The position numbers and the translations under genes are program-made. From MWBF01 sp040772005 (GTDB taxonomy: Bacteria; Chloroflexota; Anaerolineae; CG2-30-64-16), in contig JAXGYZ010000006.1 of assembly GCA_040772005.1 (NCBI GenBank), forward strand, positions 124,001 through 188,000: a stretch of 64,000 bases of DNA. The letters are read 5' to 3'. Positions 36,445-44,918 of the stretch are shown piece after piece (position 1 is the first letter of the stretch; each line of letters begins with the position of its first letter). Below the pieces are notes generated by a model. That model saw only the letters and a program-made list of their open reading frames with translations. It had not been told where the DNA came from and searched no databases.

Positions 36445-38031
36445 ATGTCAGACCACATCGAGCAATGGGACGTCTTCGAGTTGGCCCTGCACGGGCCCGA
36501 GACCGGCAACCCCTTCCTGGAGGTCGACTTCGGGGCGGATTTCACCCGGGGCGACCGCACGGTGCACGCGGCTGGGTTCTATGATGGCGGCGGCGTGTAC
36601 AAGGTGCGCTGCATGCCCGATGAGCCGGGCGAGTGGCAGTACGTCACGGCCAGCAACGTGCCCGCCCTGCACGGGCAGACCGGCGCGTTCACGTGCACGC
36701 CGGCGGCCGCGGGCAACCACGGCCCGGTGCGCGTGGCGCAGCAGTTCCACTTCGCCTATGCCGACGCCACGCCCTACGTCCCGGTCGGCACGACCTGCTA
36801 TGTCTGGAACCTGCAGGGCGATGCGCTCGAGGAACAGACGCTCCGCACGCTGGAGCAGGCGCCCTTCAACAAGATGCGCATGTGCGTGTTCCCGAAGCGC
36901 TACGCGTTCAACGCCAATGAGCCGCCGGACTATCCGTTCGAGGCCAAGTTCAGCGGCCAACTGCAGACGGCCTGGAGCCCCCAGATGATGGGCACGCACC
37001 GCGACCAGCCGCCGCCGGACTACTGGCATCTCGACCGCTTCAACCCGGCCTATTTCCGGCACTTGGAGGGGCGCATCCTGGACCTGCGCGCCCGAGGCAT
37101 CGAGGCCGACCTGATCCTCTTCCATCCCTATGATTTCGGCGCGTGGGGGTTCGACCGGATGCCCGTGGAGGTCAACGACCGCTACCTCCGCTACGTCGTC
37201 GCGCGGCTGGCCGCATTCCGCAATGTCTGGTGGTCCTTTGCCAACGAGTACGACCTGTTCGTGGGCCGGACCATGGATGACTGGGATCACTACATGCAGC
37301 TCGTGCAGCAGATCGACCCCTACGACCACCTGCGCTCCATCCACAACTGCTTCGCCTTCTACGACCACACGAAGCCGTGGGTCACCCACTGCAGCATCCA
37401 GAACTGGAACATGTACCGCGTGCAGGTCTGGCGCAAGCTGTACGGCAAGCCGGTGGTAATCGACGAATGCGGCTACGAGGGTGACATCAACATGCTGTGG
37501 GGCGACCTGTCGCCGGAGAAGATGCTACACCGCTTCTGGCTCGGCTTCGTGCAGGGCGGCTATGTGGGCCACGGGGAGACTTATGTCAACGAACGCGAGG
37601 AGCTATGGTGGTCGAAGGGCGGCGAGCTCGTCGGCCGGAGCCCGGCGCGCATCGCGTTCCTGCGGGAGATCTTCGAGGCCGCGCCGCGGCTGGCCCCGGT
37701 CGAGAAGGTCGATGGCGAGTTCGTGAACGTGATGAAACCCGGGGCCCGGCCCTTCGCGCGCGGCACGCGGCTGATCGACACGATCATGCTCGAAGGCCCC
37801 TGGAACGCCACCGCGGCCGGCTATCACGAGGATGACTACTTCATCTTCTACTTCGGCCACCACCAGCCCGGCTTCCGGCGCTTCAACCTGCCCGCGGACG
37901 CGAGCTTCCGGGTCGATGTCATCGACACCTGGAACATGACCATCGAGTGCATCGCCGAGGCCGCGTCGGGCGCGCTGACGGTCCCCCTGCCCGCGCGGCA
38001 GTACATGGCGATCCGGGTGCAGCGGAATTAG
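36445..38031 (+). CDS. DUF5060/apiosidase-like glycoside hydrolase, 528 aa
   Basis: The N-terminal 90 residues form a beta-sandwich of DUF5060 type ('WDVFELALHGPETGNPFLEV'). A TIM barrel follows, with 'NKMRMCVFPKRY', 'SFANEYDLF' (likely acid/base Glu) and 'VVIDECGYEGD' (likely nucleophile Glu) at the ends of strands 4 and 7. The C-terminal 110 residues are another beta domain. There is no signal peptide, so it would act on imported oligosaccharides. A stem ctgag-gagat-ctcag places the ribosome-binding site in a loop just before the ATG. Carbohydrate specificity cannot be read. Confidence 0.82.
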   Translation: MSDHIEQWDVFELALHGPETGNPFLEVDFGADFTRGDRTVHAAGFYDGGGVYKVRCMPDEPGEWQYVTASNVPALHGQTGAFTCTPAAAGNHGPVRVAQQFHFAYADATPYVPVGTTCYVWNLQGDALEEQTLRTLEQAPFNKMRMCVFPKRYAFNANEPPDYPFEAKFSGQLQTAWSPQMMGTHRDQPPPDYWHLDRFNPAYFRHLEGRILDLRARGIEADLILFHPYDFGAWGFDRMPVEVNDRYLRYVVARLAAFRNVWWSFANEYDLFVGRTMDDWDHYMQLVQQIDPYDHLRSIHNCFAFYDHTKPWVTHCSIQNWNMYRVQVWRKLYGKPVVIDECGYEGDINMLWGDLSPEKMLHRFWLGFVQGGYVGHGETYVNEREELWWSKGGELVGRSPARIAFLREIFEAAPRLAPVEKVDGEFVNVMKPGARPFARGTRLIDTIMLEGPWNATAAGYHEDDYFIFYFGHHQPGFRRFNLPADASFRVDVIDTWNMTIECIAEAASGALTVPLPARQYMAIRVQRN

Positions 38032-38134
38032 GGCCGGCAGAGCCGGCGACGGCGACGGCGATTGTCGCTGGCGGCGATGAGGGGCATGGGGAACTGGCCG
38101 GCGGACCGCGCGGTTTCCCAGGCCCCTTAATTGT

Positions 38135-38150
38135 TGTGAGAAAAGTCATA
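38135..38150 (+). promoter_or_regulatory. CRP/FNR-type operator upstream of the DUF438-Ric operon
   Basis: TGTGA-gaaaag-TCATA, one mismatch from the TGTGA-N6-TCACA CRP consensus, 63 bp before the start at 38213. Related FNR/DNR-type regulators often control NO-response genes such as ric. The regulator itself is not in this window. Confidence 0.45.
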
Positions 38151-38212
38151 GAAATTCCCCCGCGTTTGTGGCTCACTGGTGGCAGCACTGAATCACGCGC
38201 GAGGACAACCCT

Positions 38213-39457
38213 ATGAGCGAAGTCATCAACAACCGCCAGCAGCGCATCGGCATCATGAAGAACCTGGTCCGCCAGCTCCACCGCGGCGTCGCCGAAGAAC
38301 AGGTCAGGCGCCAGCTCGAGACCATGCTCGACGAGACCGACTACAGCGACGTCTTCGTGATGGAGGTCCAGCTGGTGCAGGAAGGCCTCCCCGCGGAGGA
38401 AATCCAGGAGCTGTGCGACACGCACACCCGGGTGCTCAGGAAGCACCTGGACCTGAGCGAGACCCCCGAAACGCTGCCCGGCCACCCGGTCAACACCTTC
38501 GTCCGGGAGAACCGCGAGCTGACCAAGACCACCGCGCAGGTCCGCCTGCTGATGCAGCGAGTGGAGGCCCTGGCGGATGACCATGATGCCACCGAGCCGA
38601 TGCGCGGGATCCAGGCGCTGCTCAACGGCCTGACGGACGCGGATAAGCACTATCGCCGCAAGGAATACCTGCTCTTCCCCTTCTTCGAGAAGAACCAGCT
38701 CCCGGGCCCGCCGATGGTGATGTGGGGCAAGCACGACGAGGCCCGCACCCTGCTCAGGGAGACCATCGCGGGCCTGCAGCAAGCCGAGAGCCTGACGGCC
38801 GCCGAGGCCAAGGCCTACAACCTGTTCGCGGTCACGCCGGCCATCGAGGCGATCGACGAGATGGTCTACAAGGAGGAGAAGATCCTCTTCCCGACCGCGC
38901 TCAACCTGCTGACCGAGCAGGACTGGTACGACATCTACGTGCAGAGCGATGAATACGGCTACTGCCTGTACGCGCCCGAGTTCGAGTGGCGGCCCGAGGG
39001 CGGCGTCCACCGGGAGATCCGCCAGCCGGCCGCGGCGGGCGGCCGCGTCCAGATGCCGACCGGCAGCTTCTCGGTGGATGAGCTCATCGCCACCTTCAGC
39101 ACCCTGCCCCTCGACCTGACCTTCGTGGACAAGGACGACACGGTGCGCTACTTCACGCCCGGCAAGGAGCGCATCTTCGACCGCTCGCGCGCGATCCTGG
39201 GCCGCAAGGTGCAGTACTGCCACCCGCCGAAGAGCGTGCACATCGTCAACCAGATTCTCAGGGATTTCAAGGCCGGCAAAGAGGACCGCGCGCGCTTCTG
39301 GATCAACCTGCGCGGGCGGCTGGTCTACATCTGCTACTACGCGGTGCGCGACGCGGAGGGCGGGTACCTAGGCACGCTCGAGGTCACGCAGGACCTGACC
39401 GAGGTGCGCGGCCTCGAAGGCGAGCGGCGGCTGCTGGCCTATGATGCGGCGGAGTAA
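38213..39457 (+). CDS. DUF438-hemerythrin-PAS protein, 414 aa
   Basis: The N-terminal 70 residues are DUF438 ('IMKNLVRQLHRGVAEEQV', 'YSDVFVMEVQLVQEG'). A hemerythrin-like helical bundle follows with the expected His and Glu ligands ('HPVNTFVRENREL', 'HYRRKEYLLFPFFEK', 'WGKHDEARTLL', 'YKEEKILFPTAL'). The C-terminal 120 residues form a PAS domain ('LDLTFVDKDDTVRYFTP', 'GRKVQYCHPP'). Proteins of this type are tied to oxygen or NO sensing and metal-centre repair. It is the first of three closely spaced genes ending with ric, which supports that role. Confidence 0.87.
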   Translation: MSEVINNRQQRIGIMKNLVRQLHRGVAEEQVRRQLETMLDETDYSDVFVMEVQLVQEGLPAEEIQELCDTHTRVLRKHLDLSETPETLPGHPVNTFVRENRELTKTTAQVRLLMQRVEALADDHDATEPMRGIQALLNGLTDADKHYRRKEYLLFPFFEKNQLPGPPMVMWGKHDEARTLLRETIAGLQQAESLTAAEAKAYNLFAVTPAIEAIDEMVYKEEKILFPTALNLLTEQDWYDIYVQSDEYGYCLYAPEFEWRPEGGVHREIRQPAAAGGRVQMPTGSFSVDELIATFSTLPLDLTFVDKDDTVRYFTPGKERIFDRSRAILGRKVQYCHPPKSVHIVNQILRDFKAGKEDRARFWINLRGRLVYICYYAVRDAEGGYLGTLEVTQDLTEVRGLEGERRLLAYDAAE

Positions 39458-39460
39458 GCG

Positions 39461-39982
39461 ATGGAAATCACCTCACATAGCAAGCTGTTCGATGTCCTGG
39501 AGGCCTACCCGGCCCTGGAGGCGCAGATCGTCAACATCGCGCCGCCGTTCCGGAACCTGAAGAATCCCGTCCTCCGCCGCACGGTGGGCAAGCTCGCCAC
39601 CCTGGAGAAGGTCGCCCAGGTCGGCGGCATGGACGCGGACCGGCTGGTCAACACCCTGCGCCGGGCCGCGGGGCAGGCGGAGCTGGGAGCCGAGCCCGCA
39701 GCCAGCCTCAGCGTCGACATCCCGCAGGATGCCGACATCCCGGCCTGGGCTGGGGGCCGGCCGCAGTTCACCATCGACGGGACCGCGCTGCTCCAACGCG
39801 GCGAGGTGCCGCTGGGCCGGGTCAACGAGCTCCTGGGCCAGCTCGCACCGGGCGGACACATCGTGCTCGTCACCGACTTTGCGCCTGCGCCGATCCTGGA
39901 TGCCATGCAGATCCAGCACCGGGAGACGTTCCACACCGCTAACCCGGCCGACCCCGCACAACACCTGACCTTCATCCGATGA
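39461..39982 (+). CDS. DUF1858/DUF2249-type protein, 173 aa
   Basis: The N-terminal 65 residues match DUF1858 ('LFDVLEAYPALEAQIVNIAP...PVLRRTVGKLATLEKVAQVGG'), a small helical domain common next to hemerythrin and DUF438 proteins. The C-terminal half ('GEVPLGRVNELLGQLAPGGHIVLVTDF') resembles DUF2249, a TusA-like domain, though the usual Cys is missing. The start lies 3 bp after the DUF438 stop and the end overlaps ric (ATGA), so translation is coupled. It probably assists redox or iron-sulfur repair. Confidence 0.8.
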   Translation: MEITSHSKLFDVLEAYPALEAQIVNIAPPFRNLKNPVLRRTVGKLATLEKVAQVGGMDADRLVNTLRRAAGQAELGAEPAASLSVDIPQDADIPAWAGGRPQFTIDGTALLQRGEVPLGRVNELLGQLAPGGHIVLVTDFAPAPILDAMQIQHRETFHTANPADPAQHLTFIR

Positions 39983-40749
39983 AAGGCTACACGATGGACA
40001 CCAACACCGCATCGAACCTGCAGGCCGACCAGAGCGTCGGCGCCTGGGTGACCGCCGATTACCGGCTGGCCGCGCTGTTCGACCGCTATGGCATCGACTT
40101 CTGCTGCGGCGGCGACAAACCGGTCAGCGCCGCCTGCGCGGAGCACGGCGTCAGCTTCGAGACCCTGCTTCAGGAGGCCCGGCAGGTGCGCTCCGCGCCC
40201 GGCATGGGGGAACGGTATGATGAATGGGCGCTGGATTTCCTGGCCGATTACATCGTCAACAAGTTCCACACGTACACCAGGCAGGCCCTCCCGCAGATTG
40301 CGGACTATGCCGCGACCATCGCAAACGTGCACGGCGCCGCGCATCCTGAGACGATTGCCATCGCGCAGATCTGGCCCCAGTTGCAGGGCGAAATGACCAT
40401 GCACATGCAGCAAGAGGAGCTCCAGCTCTTCCCCTATATCAAGCGGCTGGCGCGGAGCGCGGAGGATGGCGAGGCGCCCCGCAAGGCGCCGCTCTTCAGC
40501 TCGCTGGGAGAGTTGGTTGCCAGGATGGAAGCGGAGCACGAGTCTGTTGGCAGCGCCCTGGCCGAGATGACGCGCCTGAGCGCGGGGTACACGGTGCCGG
40601 CGGACGGCTGCACGACCTACCGGACGCTCTACATGCTGCTCAGCGAGTTCGATGCGACGACCCGGAAGCACGTACACCTGGAGAACAACATCCTCTTCCC
40701 GCGCGCCATCCGCCTGGAAGAGGCTCTGGCCTCGCAGCACGCGGCATAG
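39979..40749 (+). CDS. ric: di-iron iron-sulfur cluster repair protein Ric/ScdA/YtfE, 256 aa
   Basis: The ScdA N-terminal domain is clear: 'VGAWVTADYRLAALFDRYGIDFCCGG' in part, with the paired Cys and the following 'ACAEHGV'. A hemerythrin-like domain follows with His/Glu ligands in 'NKFHTYTRQALPQ', 'VHGAAHPE', 'MHMQQEELQLFP', 'EAEHESVG' and 'KHVHLENNILFPRA'. Ric proteins restore iron-sulfur clusters damaged by NO or peroxide. An ATG at 39994 is an alternative start. It closes the operon; a 12-bp hairpin follows. Confidence 0.92.
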   Translation: MKGYTMDTNTASNLQADQSVGAWVTADYRLAALFDRYGIDFCCGGDKPVSAACAEHGVSFETLLQEARQVRSAPGMGERYDEWALDFLADYIVNKFHTYTRQALPQIADYAATIANVHGAAHPETIAIAQIWPQLQGEMTMHMQQEELQLFPYIKRLARSAEDGEAPRKAPLFSSLGELVARMEAEHESVGSALAEMTRLSAGYTVPADGCTTYRTLYMLLSEFDATTRKHVHLENNILFPRAIRLEEALASQHAA

Positions 40750-40762
40750 GCCGGGCAGCGGG

Positions 40763-40804
40763 CCGCGTGCATCCCGGGCGGAGTCCCGCTCAGGATGCAC
40801 GCGG
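40763..40804 (+). terminator. hairpin after ric
   Basis: Arms ccgcgtgcatcc (40763-40774) and ggatgcacgcgg (40793-40804), 18-nt loop, no T run. It lies 14 bp after the ric stop. Confidence 0.5.
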
Positions 40805-41019
40805 CGGCTCAGGGCCGCCATCTGGGACAGGTGCGTCCGCTCGTGCGCGGCGAAGTAGCTGACCTGCTGTCGCAGCGTGATGGTCCCGAACTCCTCCAGG
40901 TAGCGGCCGACCGCCCGCAGGAAGGCCGACTGCCTCCGGCACTGGACGTCGGTCACGCGTTCCAGGAGCGCCAGCGCGAAGGCGGGATCGGCGAGGAGGT
41001 CCTCGAGGAGGTGAGGGGA
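40805..41019 (-). pseudogene. C-terminal remnant of a DinB-family protein
   Basis: The minus-strand frame after an in-frame TAA at 41022 reads HLLEDLLADPAFALALLERV, then RAVGRYLEEFGTITL and 'SYFAAHERTHLSQMAAL', which matches the last helices of DinB/DinB_2 proteins (His-rich 'AAHxxxHLxQ'). There is no start codon with a ribosome-binding site, and the N-terminal half is gone. The break coincides with a repeat of the 'agaacgctgat' family at 41026. After SRRVHPERD the frame runs into antisense of ric without a natural stop, so the 3' end is also lost. Confidence 0.65.
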
Positions 41020-41025
41020 TTAATA

Positions 41026-41095
41026 GAACGCTGATGACACTGGTTGGACTGATTGACGCTGATCATTTTCTCTTTGGTAGCGCAGAACGCTGATG
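41026..41095. repeat. truncated 'agaacgctgat' family repeat
   Basis: tagaacgctgatgacactgg (41024-41043) begins like the left arms at 23840 and 24908, and a second agaacgctgatg occurs near 41084 in the same orientation. It abuts the broken DinB remnant. Confidence 0.65.
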
Positions 41096-41193
41096 TGTCG
41101 ACCTTCGGTTGGCCTGACGGTCATGGTTGACGCCGATCGGCTTCTTCACCATGAACAGCGGCACTATGCACGGTCACCGCCCGAATGGCACAA

Positions 41194-41224
41194 AGCCGGC
41201 CGGGCCTTGTGGGCCCGGCCGGCT
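41194..41224 (-). terminator. terminator of the caspase/CHAT operon
   Basis: 13-bp perfect stem agccggccgggcc/ggcccggccggct with a 5-nt loop, followed on the minus strand by TTTGTGCC. It lies 24 bp after the end of the 20-codon ORF. Confidence 0.75.
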
Positions 41225-41247
41225 CAATCTGCACGGCTCGGAGCGCC

Positions 41248-41310
41248 TCAGGCAGGCACACCCAGGGCGCGGCGGGCGTACTCGCGGACGCCGCGGGTGA
41301 TGGTGGACAT
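41248..41310 (-). CDS. possible 20-residue ORF at the end of the CHAT operon
   Basis: ATG 41310 to TGA 41248, peptide MSTITRGVREYARRALGVPA, basic and probably helical. GGGAGAG lies upstream, but inside a hairpin (tttggg-agag-ccc aaa) that could hide it. It begins 28 bp after the stop of the 215-residue protein gene and a strong terminator follows it. Ribosome-binding site and terminator make it more than chance, but there is no homology I recognise. Confidence 0.35.
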   Translation of the reverse strand: MSTITRGVREYARRALGVPA

Positions 41311-41338
41311 ATTTGGGCTCTCCCAAACTGGCGAGACT

Positions 41339-41986
41339 TTACCATGCAAACGGCGGTGCCGTGAATTTGCTCTCTACCGAAGCGGTTACCACCAGTGCCC
41401 ACCATGTGAGCTTTTCCTGAACGCAGCCTGTGTGTGGCGGATCGCCCACAGCCAGCGGGAAATTACAGCGCTGCGTCCATGGTCCCCATGCGGTCGGGCC
41501 CTCAAATAGCCTGAATCGCACCCTTCCGCCTGTCACTACCCACGTACTGGCATTGATTCCGGAAGCATGCATCACAAATGCCTGATCTCCGCGGTAGTCG
41601 GTGATCCCCCGGGGTAGGAGCTCCGCGCCCAATGGGATATACCTGCCGGCGACCCTGATCTGAGGGAAGCCTGGCGGCAGGGGTGTGCCGCCGGGAGCAG
41701 GGGGATTAACCGGTTGCTGGCGGGAGGGGTCATGCACCGACAAAAAAGGATCATCTGGATCGAACGCGGTCTTCCGGCGCAGCCGGGCCCATGCATCCGA
41801 CAAAGTCTCCCGTACAGGCTGGTCGAGTGATGTTTCGAAATCCGGCAAGATTTGGTCCGGTGCCTGGATGAAATCGTCCAGGTCCAGAACGTGGTCCTGG
41901 CGTATTAATCTCTCTAGCTGTTCGATGCCCTGTCCGTAGTTCTGCTTGTAGTACTTCAGGAACGCCTGTGCCGTGATGGTTTGCAT
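41339..41986 (-). CDS. unknown protein downstream of the CHAT-STAND gene, 215 aa
   Basis: Not a family I recognise. The N-terminal 90 residues are helical and charged ('FLKYYKQNYGQGIEQLERLI', 'DLDDFIQAPDQILPDFE'). A Pro/Gly-rich linker ('PVNPPAPGGTPLPPGFPQ') joins them to a beta-rich C-terminal domain with many Trp and Gly ('RVRFRLFEGPTAWGPWTQRC') and no signal peptide. AGAGG precedes the ATG at 41986, 64 bp after the CHAT-STAND stop, so it is probably co-transcribed. The two-domain form with a flexible linker would suit a protease substrate or a partner of the CHAT protein, which is inference from position only. Confidence 0.65.
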   Translation of the reverse strand: MQTITAQAFLKYYKQNYGQGIEQLERLIRQDHVLDLDDFIQAPDQILPDFETSLDQPVRETLSDAWARLRRKTAFDPDDPFLSVHDPSRQQPVNPPAPGGTPLPPGFPQIRVAGRYIPLGAELLPRGITDYRGDQAFVMHASGINASTWVVTGGRVRFRLFEGPTAWGPWTQRCNFPLAVGDPPHTGCVQEKLTWWALVVTASVESKFTAPPFAW

Positions 41987-42050
41987 TATGCACCTCTATC
42001 CCAGATATAAGTGAGTGTGCCGGTCGAGTGATACGCTGGCAAGTGAGCCG

Positions 42051-44912
42051 CTACCGGACGCAGCGAAATCCCAGCCACGGCTCCGCCCGGCTGGGGGGCG
42101 ACGGGTTGTCTTCGGTCGTCCAGTCCTGCGCAGCCGCATCAGCCCCATAGGCGCCGCCCAGGACGATCAGGCCAGTATCTGTCCGGCCGGCTACAGGTGT
42201 CTTCCACTTCGGATCGGCGCTGTACGTCTGTCCCAAAGGCGTTGCCGTCCATTCCCATACGTTGCCAATCAGATGATAAATGCCGTCAGGCTCTTTGGAC
42301 CTCCCTTCTGCGTGGCTATCCACCCTCGATGTGGTCGATGCGGGACTCTCGATGAAGCTCATATTAACGCGTGCCGGACTGATCGGTTCTTGCCCCCATG
42401 GCCATGAATGACCGTCTGGCCCACGCGCGACCCGCAGCCATTCCAGGCTGGTCGGCAGACGCCGTCCCAGCCACCTACAGTAGTTGTCGGCTTGATATGC
42501 GGTCACGTACACCACGGGATGGTATGTCAGGCTGCTATCCCGGTAGGGCTTTGGATCAACCGGCGGCTCGCATTCATCGGCCTGCACGCACAAGTGATAC
42601 TGCCAGTTGGCGACTTCCTGTGCCTCCATGAAGAAACCGGGCACGCTAATCGGCGCGGCGGACGGCTCCAGCATGAGCTGCGTGGCCGGGACCTCGATCA
42701 TCCGGCCAGCGGCCTGCCGTTTGAGCACTTGCTGGCGGAGCCACCAGCCGGGCGCGATGAGCGCCAGGATCGTGAGGATGCCGAACAGCAGCCGCAGCCG
42801 GGTGGCCGCCCGCGACTTCTGCCGCGCGAGGTCTGCTGCAGTGCGGGCCTGTTCGTCCGCGCGGCGCTGCACTTCCGCCAGGCTGACCGCGACGAGTATT
42901 TGCTCGCCGGCGCGCCGCACGCGCATGCCGGCCTCCCCAGCCAGCACCGTTTCCAGGTCGGCATCGCCCAAAGGCGCCGGCGTCGCGGCCTCCGAGGTGG
43001 CGGGCTGGGCAGGCCCGCCCGTCAGACGGCTCTCCAAAACGCGCCGCGCGCGCTGCCCCGGCGCATCCGATTCGTCGAACCGCCTGCGCACGTGCGGCGC
43101 CAGGGTATCGTGCGTCAGCCGGCTGGCCGGCGGCTCGCCGGGCCGGTTCCGGGAGGGGCCCACCAGCAGGTAGAGGTCGCGGCACTCCTGCACCAGCGCG
43201 GGCAGCACCTCCTGGCGATGACTGTACTCCCGCTCCAGATCGGCCAGCGTGCGCTGCTCCGCCGTGCCCAGGGGCGTAGTGTGATGGGCCAGCACGTCCA
43301 GCGCCAGGCCGGAATCCACGAGCTCGGGCTGCTTGCCCTGCAGCGCCTGCAACTGCCGGCCCAGGAAGTCGTCCAGCGACAGGCCGCGGGAACGGAACTC
43401 GTGATACAGGTCTGCGTCGAAGACGGGACGGTCGTAGCTGCGCGCTTTGGCCGTCTCCCACATATCGGCCAGCAGGATGGCCAGCATCGGCGCGACCGGC
43501 GACTCGCGGTCGGCCAGCAGATCGTCGGCGATCAGGCCCGGCAGCCCAGCCTCGATGCCCAACCGGTATTGGCCGGCCAGTTGCGGGGTCGCCTGAGGGC
43601 CGGCGACCACTTCCACGATGCCCGCCCGCCCCAGCCGCTCCAGGAAGACCTCCCCGCGCGGCAGCCGGCGCTCAGCCAGGCGCTGGTCGGTCTCGGCCAG
43701 CCACTCCTTGCGAAAGCTGAGGACCAGGCGGCCCTGGGGCCGGCGGCCCGCGTCGCTGAAGAGCGCGGCCAGCCCATCCAGCAGGTGGGCCAGCTCGTCC
43801 GGCTGCTGTGGGTTGGGACGGGTAAAGACCTCCTCGACCTGATCCAACACGACCAGGAGCGGCCGGCCCGCCTGCGCTTCCAGGCCGCGCCAGGCCGCCG
43901 CCAGGTCGGCGTCCGGCGCAGCGCTCAGACCCTGTGCCAGGGTGCCCAGCAGCCCGGCTGCCCGGTCGCGGCGCACGTAGCGGACGGTATAGCTGGCTTC
44001 CAGCCGCGGCAGGAGCCCGGCCGCGAGCAGCGACGACTTGCCCACCCCCGACTGGCCGTAGAACAGCACCAGGGGCGGGCCGCCCGGCGCGGTCATCCGG
44101 CCGTACAGCTCCCGGATCTCCCGCCCGCGGCCGAAGAAGATCGGGGCATCCTCGCGGCGGTACCAGTCCAGGTAGCGGTAGGGCTTGTCGGGCAGGTCGA
44201 GGGGCGGCAGATCAGGCAGCCCGAAGAGGGGGTCGGCCGCGGCCAGGGGCAGGCTCCAACCCGCCACGGCCCCTGCACCCTCACGATAGTGCAGCCGCCA
44301 GGGGATGCGGTCGCCGTCCTCCCGCTCGACCGCGCCCATGTGCCGGAAGAGAGGGGCTCCCTGCAGCTGCCGGTCGGCTTTGGCCTCCTCGAACGCCTCG
44401 CCGATGGCCGCGCCACCGGCCAGGCCGCGGTAGAAGCGGGCGGCGAAGGCGGTCGCCGCGGCGTCGTCCACGGCCTGGTCGGTGGCGATGACCGCGGGCA
44501 TACCAGCCGCCAGCAGGTCAACCACCTGCCCCTCGGTGGAGCAGCCGTTGAGGAAGACCAGTTGCAGCCCGCGCTGCTGGGCCATGAAGCGGGCCAGGCC
44601 GCCGGCGTTGGCGGCCGCAGGCGCGCCCGCGGCCGTCTCCAGCAGCAGCCGGTAGCCGTCCGCATGGCCGCCGAAGTGGAAGATGGCGATGCGGTCGCGG
44701 TAGCGGGCGTCCTGGAAGACGTCCAGGATATCGCCGGCGGTGGCGTTCTGGCGCAGAACCAGGGCGCAGTGATGCCGCTGCTCGGCCGGGGCCAGCCCGC
44801 CCTGCACCTGCCGTGCCTCCTCGGCCAGGTTGCGCAGGTAGCGCGCCCGGTCGTCGCGGTCGTTGGCGGTGGCGAGGAAGAGGACGGGTACTTGGAGGGT
44901 GGTCATTGGCAT
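42051..44912 (-). CDS. CHAT protease-STAND NTPase-TM-FGE-sulfatase protein, 953 aa
   Basis: Domain order: CHAT caspase-like protease (residues 5-190) with H83 in 'FHFGGHADGY' and C124 in 'VFLNGCSTEG'; a STAND-type P-loop NTPase with Walker A 'GQSGVGKSS' (286-294) and Walker B 'LLVVLDQVEE' (D357); a helical region; one transmembrane helix near 700-720; and an FGE-sulfatase (SUMF1-type) domain at about 730-953 with 'YCRWLGRRLPTSLEW', 'GNVWEWT' and 'LGFRCVR'. In known STAND systems the C-terminal module senses a trigger and the N-terminal enzyme is the effector. The ribosome-binding site overlaps the stop of the caspase-STAND-WD40 gene 6 bp upstream, so the two are coupled. Confidence 0.9.
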   Translation of the reverse strand: MPMTTLQVPVLFLATANDRDDRARYLRNLAEEARQVQGGLAPAEQRHHCALVLRQNATAGDILDVFQDARYRDRIAIFHFGGHADGYRLLLETAAGAPAAANAGGLARFMAQQRGLQLVFLNGCSTEGQVVDLLAAGMPAVIATDQAVDDAAATAFAARFYRGLAGGAAIGEAFEEAKADRQLQGAPLFRHMGAVEREDGDRIPWRLHYREGAGAVAGWSLPLAAADPLFGLPDLPPLDLPDKPYRYLDWYRREDAPIFFGRGREIRELYGRMTAPGGPPLVLFYGQSGVGKSSLLAAGLLPRLEASYTVRYVRRDRAAGLLGTLAQGLSAAPDADLAAAWRGLEAQAGRPLLVVLDQVEEVFTRPNPQQPDELAHLLDGLAALFSDAGRRPQGRLVLSFRKEWLAETDQRLAERRLPRGEVFLERLGRAGIVEVVAGPQATPQLAGQYRLGIEAGLPGLIADDLLADRESPVAPMLAILLADMWETAKARSYDRPVFDADLYHEFRSRGLSLDDFLGRQLQALQGKQPELVDSGLALDVLAHHTTPLGTAEQRTLADLEREYSHRQEVLPALVQECRDLYLLVGPSRNRPGEPPASRLTHDTLAPHVRRRFDESDAPGQRARRVLESRLTGGPAQPATSEAATPAPLGDADLETVLAGEAGMRVRRAGEQILVAVSLAEVQRRADEQARTAADLARQKSRAATRLRLLFGILTILALIAPGWWLRQQVLKRQAAGRMIEVPATQLMLEPSAAPISVPGFFMEAQEVANWQYHLCVQADECEPPVDPKPYRDSSLTYHPVVYVTAYQADNYCRWLGRRLPTSLEWLRVARGPDGHSWPWGQEPISPARVNMSFIESPASTTSRVDSHAEGRSKEPDGIYHLIGNVWEWTATPLGQTYSADPKWKTPVAGRTDTGLIVLGGAYGADAAAQDWTTEDNPSPPSRAEPWLGFRCVR

Positions 44913-44918
44913 TCGCCT

